From positions 1 to 8,050 of the forward strand of contig CAIVDH010000120.1 in the NCBI GenBank assembly GCA_903904635.1: a stretch of 8,050 nucleotides of DNA. The letters are read 5' to 3'. The first letter of the stretch is position 1. Each line of letters opens with the position of its first letter. The notes beneath the pieces are model-generated. The model did not search any database. It had not been told where the DNA came from and saw only the letters and a list, made by a program, of their open reading frames with translations. Made by a program: the position numbers and the translations under genes. This stretch comes from an uncultured Burkholderiales bacterium. GTDB lineage: Bacteria; Pseudomonadota; Gammaproteobacteria; Burkholderiales; Burkholderiaceae_D. Below, in pieces: positions 6,307 to 8,050 of the stretch.

Positions 6307-7158
6307 TCAGCTTTTTTTGTAGCGCACCACATGCTGGTGCTGCTCACCCAGACCAGCGATACCAAGCTGTATTTCATCGCCGGGTATTAAAAACTTCGGC
6401 GGCTTCATGCCCATACCAACGCCGGGTGGCGTGCCAGTGGCGATGATGTCGCCAGGCATGAGCGTCATGAACCGGCTCAGATAGCTGACGATTTTGGCGA
6501 CGGAAAAAATCATGGTGCGGCTGTTGCCAGTTTGCTGCCGCTTTCCATTCAGATCCAGCCACATCGATAGTCTTTGTGGATTAGGCACTTCATCACGCGT
6601 AACCAGCCAAGGACCGACCGGACCAAAAGTATCGCAGCCTTTGCCTTTGTCCCATTGCGGACCGTGTTCAAGCTGAAATGCGCGTTCTGATAAATCATTA
6701 ATAACGCAATAACCCGCCACGAAATCCAGCGCCTGCCGCTCGCTCACATACTGTGCTTTAGTTCCGATGATGACGCCCAGCTCTACTTCCCAATCAGATT
6801 TCTCTGAATTTTTAGGCAGCATGACCGTATCATTTGCGCCCGACAAACTCGTCACTGCTTTCATGAAAACGATGGGCTCGGCTGGTATGGGCATGCCTGA
6901 CTCCGCAGCATGATCGGAATAATTTAAGCCGATACCAATAAATTTACCCACATGCGCAACCGGCACGCCAAAGCGGGGTTTGCCGCGCACCATCGGTAAT
7001 TTTGCAGATTTTAATTTTGCTAATTTGGCCAGTGATTTATCTGCGAGCTCTTCTGGTCCGATATCCTGTATCACAGCAGACAAATCACGCAGCTTGCCAG
7101 ACTCATCGATTAGTCCAGGTTTTTCGTGGCCCGGGCGGCCATAACGTACGAGCTTCAT
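6307..7158 (-). CDS. Fumarylacetoacetate hydrolase (FAH) family protein
   Basis: This 283-aa enzyme of the FAH fold acts on acylpyruvate-type 2,4-dioxo or related carboxylic acids with a divalent metal. Visible hallmarks are MKLVRYGRPGHEKPGLID at the N-terminus, GIGLNYSDHAAE (about 75-86), metal ligands Glu124 and Glu126 in DWEVELGVIIG, Asp155 in YCVINDLSER, the DTFGPVGPW segment, and ATGTPPGVGMGMKPPKFLIPGDEIQL near the end. The N-terminal style and length resemble proteins annotated as ureidoglycolate lyase or 2,4-diketo-3-deoxy-L-fuconate hydrolase rather than true fumarylacetoacetase, so the substrate is left open. The frame is open up to 7326, but the ATG at 7158 is chosen because homology starts there and AGGAAC sits just upstream. 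It converges with maiA, which hints at related ring-cleavage chemistry but does not prove it. Confidence 0.93.
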   Translation of the reverse strand: MKLVRYGRPGHEKPGLIDESGKLRDLSAVIQDIGPEELADKSLAKLAKLKSAKLPMVRGKPRFGVPVAHVGKFIGIGLNYSDHAAESGMPIPAEPIVFMKAVTSLSGANDTVMLPKNSEKSDWEVELGVIIGTKAQYVSERQALDFVAGYCVINDLSERAFQLEHGPQWDKGKGCDTFGPVGPWLVTRDEVPNPQRLSMWLDLNGKRQQTGNSRTMIFSVAKIVSYLSRFMTLMPGDIIATGTPPGVGMGMKPPKFLIPGDEIQLGIAGLGEQHQHVVRYKKS

Positions 7159-7197
7159 TCTTGTTCCTTTTTTAATTTTTCTGAAATGGCAGTGGGC

Positions 7198-7218
7198 TAT
7201 GAGCAATGAGCTATGAGC
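7198..7218. repeat. Three-copy heptamer direct repeat
   Basis: TATGAGC, AATGAGC and TATGAGC follow each other without spacers, a 7-base tandem repeat with one mismatch in three copies. It lies 40-60 bases upstream of the FAH-family start, in the probable leader or promoter. Such arrays can change copy number by slippage. No function can be read from the sequence. Confidence 0.8.
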
Positions 7219-7299
7219 CATATTGCCCAAATGAATTATGCCTTTATTTGGGATAAAACCATAAACTGCTTTTCCAGTGTTTGCCATTCGCTTATTATT

Positions 7300-7329
7300 T
7301 TGGCTGGCCGGATTTGTTGGCCACATAAA
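7300..7329 (+). promoter_or_regulatory. Possible promoter for the 31-codon ORF and cupin gene
   Basis: TTGGCT (7300-7305) and CATAAA (7324-7329) are separated by 18 bases, each matching the sigma-70 consensus at 4 of 6 positions. A start near 7336 would leave about 40 bases of leader including the hairpin at 7344-7358. The match is weak. Confidence 0.25.
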
Positions 7330-7343
7330 ATGCGCTTAACGCG

Positions 7344-7358
7344 ACGGCTTTGCGCCGT
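7344..7358. other. Small perfect hairpin upstream of the 31-codon ORF
   Basis: ACGGC (7344-7348) and GCCGT (7354-7358) flank a 5-base loop TTTGC. It ends 18 bases before the ATG at 7377, and no T-run follows. It could influence translation of the small ORF or be incidental. Confidence 0.4.
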
Positions 7359-7376
7359 ATTCAATATCGGCAGACC

Positions 7377-7472
7377 ATGAACAGAAATAAACTCCACGCC
7401 ACACTTGCCATATTGGCCTCTGTCATTGTCAGCGGCTTGCTAATCTACTGGCTGGCAGATTGGGTTTTCTGA
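7377..7472 (+). CDS. Possible small single-span membrane protein (31 aa)
   Basis: ATG at 7377 opens a 31-codon frame ending in TGA. The product has a basic polar start (MNRNKLHA), one hydrophobic span of about 18 residues (LAILASVIVSGLLIYWLA) and the tail DWVF. This positive-inside, single-helix layout is typical of genuine small inner-membrane proteins. Against it, no convincing Shine-Dalgarno precedes the ATG and a hydrophobic 31-codon frame can occur by chance. It lies 84 bases before the cupin gene on the same strand. I do not recognise a family. Confidence 0.4.
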   Translation: MNRNKLHATLAILASVIVSGLLIYWLADWVF

Positions 7473-7556
7473 TCGGCGATTGCAAGCCTGATTATCTTGG
7501 ATATTTTCTTTGCGGTAATATGGCAAATGCAAATTTCACAGTAAAAAGGCCTACGC
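7473..7556 (+). promoter_or_regulatory. Upstream region and ribosome site of the cupin gene
   Basis: An AAAAAGG ribosome site (about 7543-7549) lies 7 bases before the cupin ATG. A candidate promoter is TTGCAA (7480-7485), 16 bases, TATTTT (7502-7507), with 4 of 6 matches each. A hairpin with a bulge, ATCGGC (7472-7477) with GCCtGAT (7486-7492), overlaps the small ORF stop and the candidate -35 box. GCAAATGCAAAT is a small 6-base direct repeat. Only the ribosome site is well supported. Confidence 0.35.
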
Positions 7557-8045
7557 ATGACTCTGCAACCCATTTCCCTGCTTTACGCAATCACGCTGGC
7601 TGCCGCATTAACGGTGTCGCCCAGTTATTCCGCACCGAGCGAAAAAGATTTTATTGTGGCCTTGCCCGAGCAAATAGTCTGGCGCGATGCCGGCAAGGGC
7701 GTGAAGATCGCGCTGGTTTATGGTGATCCGTCCAAGGCCGGGCAATATGTCATTCGCGCACATTTTCCACCCGGCGTGATGAGCTCTCCGCATTTCCATG
7801 GCGAAGATAGGCATGTGACGGTGATACAAGGTACTTGGTTTGCAGGTAAGGATGATAGCTGGGACCCTGCTGCAACAGTGCCACTTAAAGCGGGTAGTTA
7901 TATGTTTCATCCTGCTGAAGGCGTGCATTACGATGGCGCAGGCGAAGAGGGCGCGATTGTACAAATCATCGGTATGGGCCCAAGCAAAACCACCTTCTTG
8001 TTTCCCAAGGAAGGCGACTTCGGTAAACCTCGCAAACTAAATTAA
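7557..8045 (+). CDS. Exported cupin-domain protein
   Basis: This 162-aa protein starts with a probable Sec signal peptide (hydrophobic ISLLYAITLAAALTV, cleavage likely after SYSA near residue 26), so it should act in the periplasm or outside. The rest is a single small beta-barrel cupin. Motif 1 is PPGVMSSPHFHGEDRHVTVIQG (residues 71-92), with likely metal ligands His79, His81 and His86 (His86 near the usual Glu position). Motif 2 is AGSYMFHPAEGVHYDG (112-127), with His124. The end VQIIGMGPSKTTFLFP is typical of small secreted cupins whose substrates are mostly unknown. The ATG at 7557 has an AAAAAGG site 7 bases upstream. The gene is complete, ending 5 bases before the window edge. Its role could be enzymatic or sensory, and I cannot name a substrate. 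Confidence 0.88.
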   Translation: MTLQPISLLYAITLAAALTVSPSYSAPSEKDFIVALPEQIVWRDAGKGVKIALVYGDPSKAGQYVIRAHFPPGVMSSPHFHGEDRHVTVIQGTWFAGKDDSWDPAATVPLKAGSYMFHPAEGVHYDGAGEEGAIVQIIGMGPSKTTFLFPKEGDFGKPRKLN

Positions 8046-8050
8046 TGAAA

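Larger units (their letters stand above)
7159..7376. other. Intergenic leader region between FAH gene and small ORF
   Basis: This is the first part of a 398-base stretch without a long gene. Near 7159-7175 it holds the FAH ribosome site (minus strand, AGGAAC). A minus-strand CATAAT (complement of 7235-7240) could be a -10 box for the FAH gene, but I see no good -35 at the right distance. The heptamer repeat lies between that box and the FAH start. The open frame continuing the FAH gene to 7326 reads through this region, but that extension does not look like part of the enzyme family. Confidence 0.5.

Noticed and set aside
7159..7326. N-terminal extension of the FAH-family frame up to 7326
   Set aside because: The 56 extra residues include the heptamer repeat and show no family resemblance. 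The MKLVRYG start at 7158 is preceded by a ribosome site.
7460..7726. 88-codon plus-strand frame overlapping the small ORF and cupin start
   Set aside because: It overlaps the signal peptide and start of the cupin in another frame and shows no recognisable features.
7608..7964. 118-codon minus-strand frame opposite the cupin gene
   Set aside because: It is an antisense shadow without domain features. The cupin motifs on the plus strand are unambiguous.
1..8050. CRISPR arrays, tRNA or rRNA genes, insertion sequences
   Set aside because: I saw no spaced identical repeats, cloverleaf-like segments, transposase motifs or terminal inverted repeats in the non-coding stretches.

Overview
The window looks like a chromosomal segment of a Gram-negative proteobacterium, most likely a Burkholderiales-type betaproteobacterium of roughly 50% GC. 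This rests on the IspH sequence, a livHMGF cassette with betaproteobacterial-looking permeases, a zeta-class MaiA, and GTGA/ATGA translational overlaps. The taxonomic placement is an inference from family resemblance, not from a search.

Left part (1-4365, + strand): the 3' end of ispH (isoprenoid synthesis) runs with only a 3-base gap into a complete branched-chain (or related) amino acid ABC transporter core: livH and livM (permeases), livG and livF (ATPases). The last three junctions are within 7 bases or overlap, so the cassette is almost certainly one transcript. No periplasmic binding-protein gene (livK) lies in the window. A weak stem with a T-tract follows livF.

Middle part (4393-5549, - strand): two genes point back toward livF. 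The upstream one encodes a small DUF1232/YkvA-type membrane protein. The downstream one, 259 aa, is the most unusual gene here. Its N-terminal half is low-complexity and carries two copies of a ubiquitin-interacting-motif (UIM)-like helix, the first an almost perfect UIM match. Its C-terminal half has the layout of an OTU-like cysteine protease (NNCLL near residue 151, GGHFEAV near residue 248). It is a candidate bacterial deubiquitinase or host-directed effector, a function inferred only from motifs.

Right part (5628-8045): maiA (maleylacetoacetate isomerase, zeta GST, +) converges on a fumarylacetoacetate-hydrolase-family gene (-), with 28 bases and a strong hairpin between them. These activities could belong to aromatic ring-cleavage catabolism, though the exact substrate of the FAH-family enzyme cannot be read from the sequence. 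Upstream of the FAH gene lies a 398-base stretch without a long gene. It holds a three-copy heptamer repeat, a small hairpin and a likely 31-codon single-membrane-span ORF. A complete gene for an exported cupin protein ends the window.
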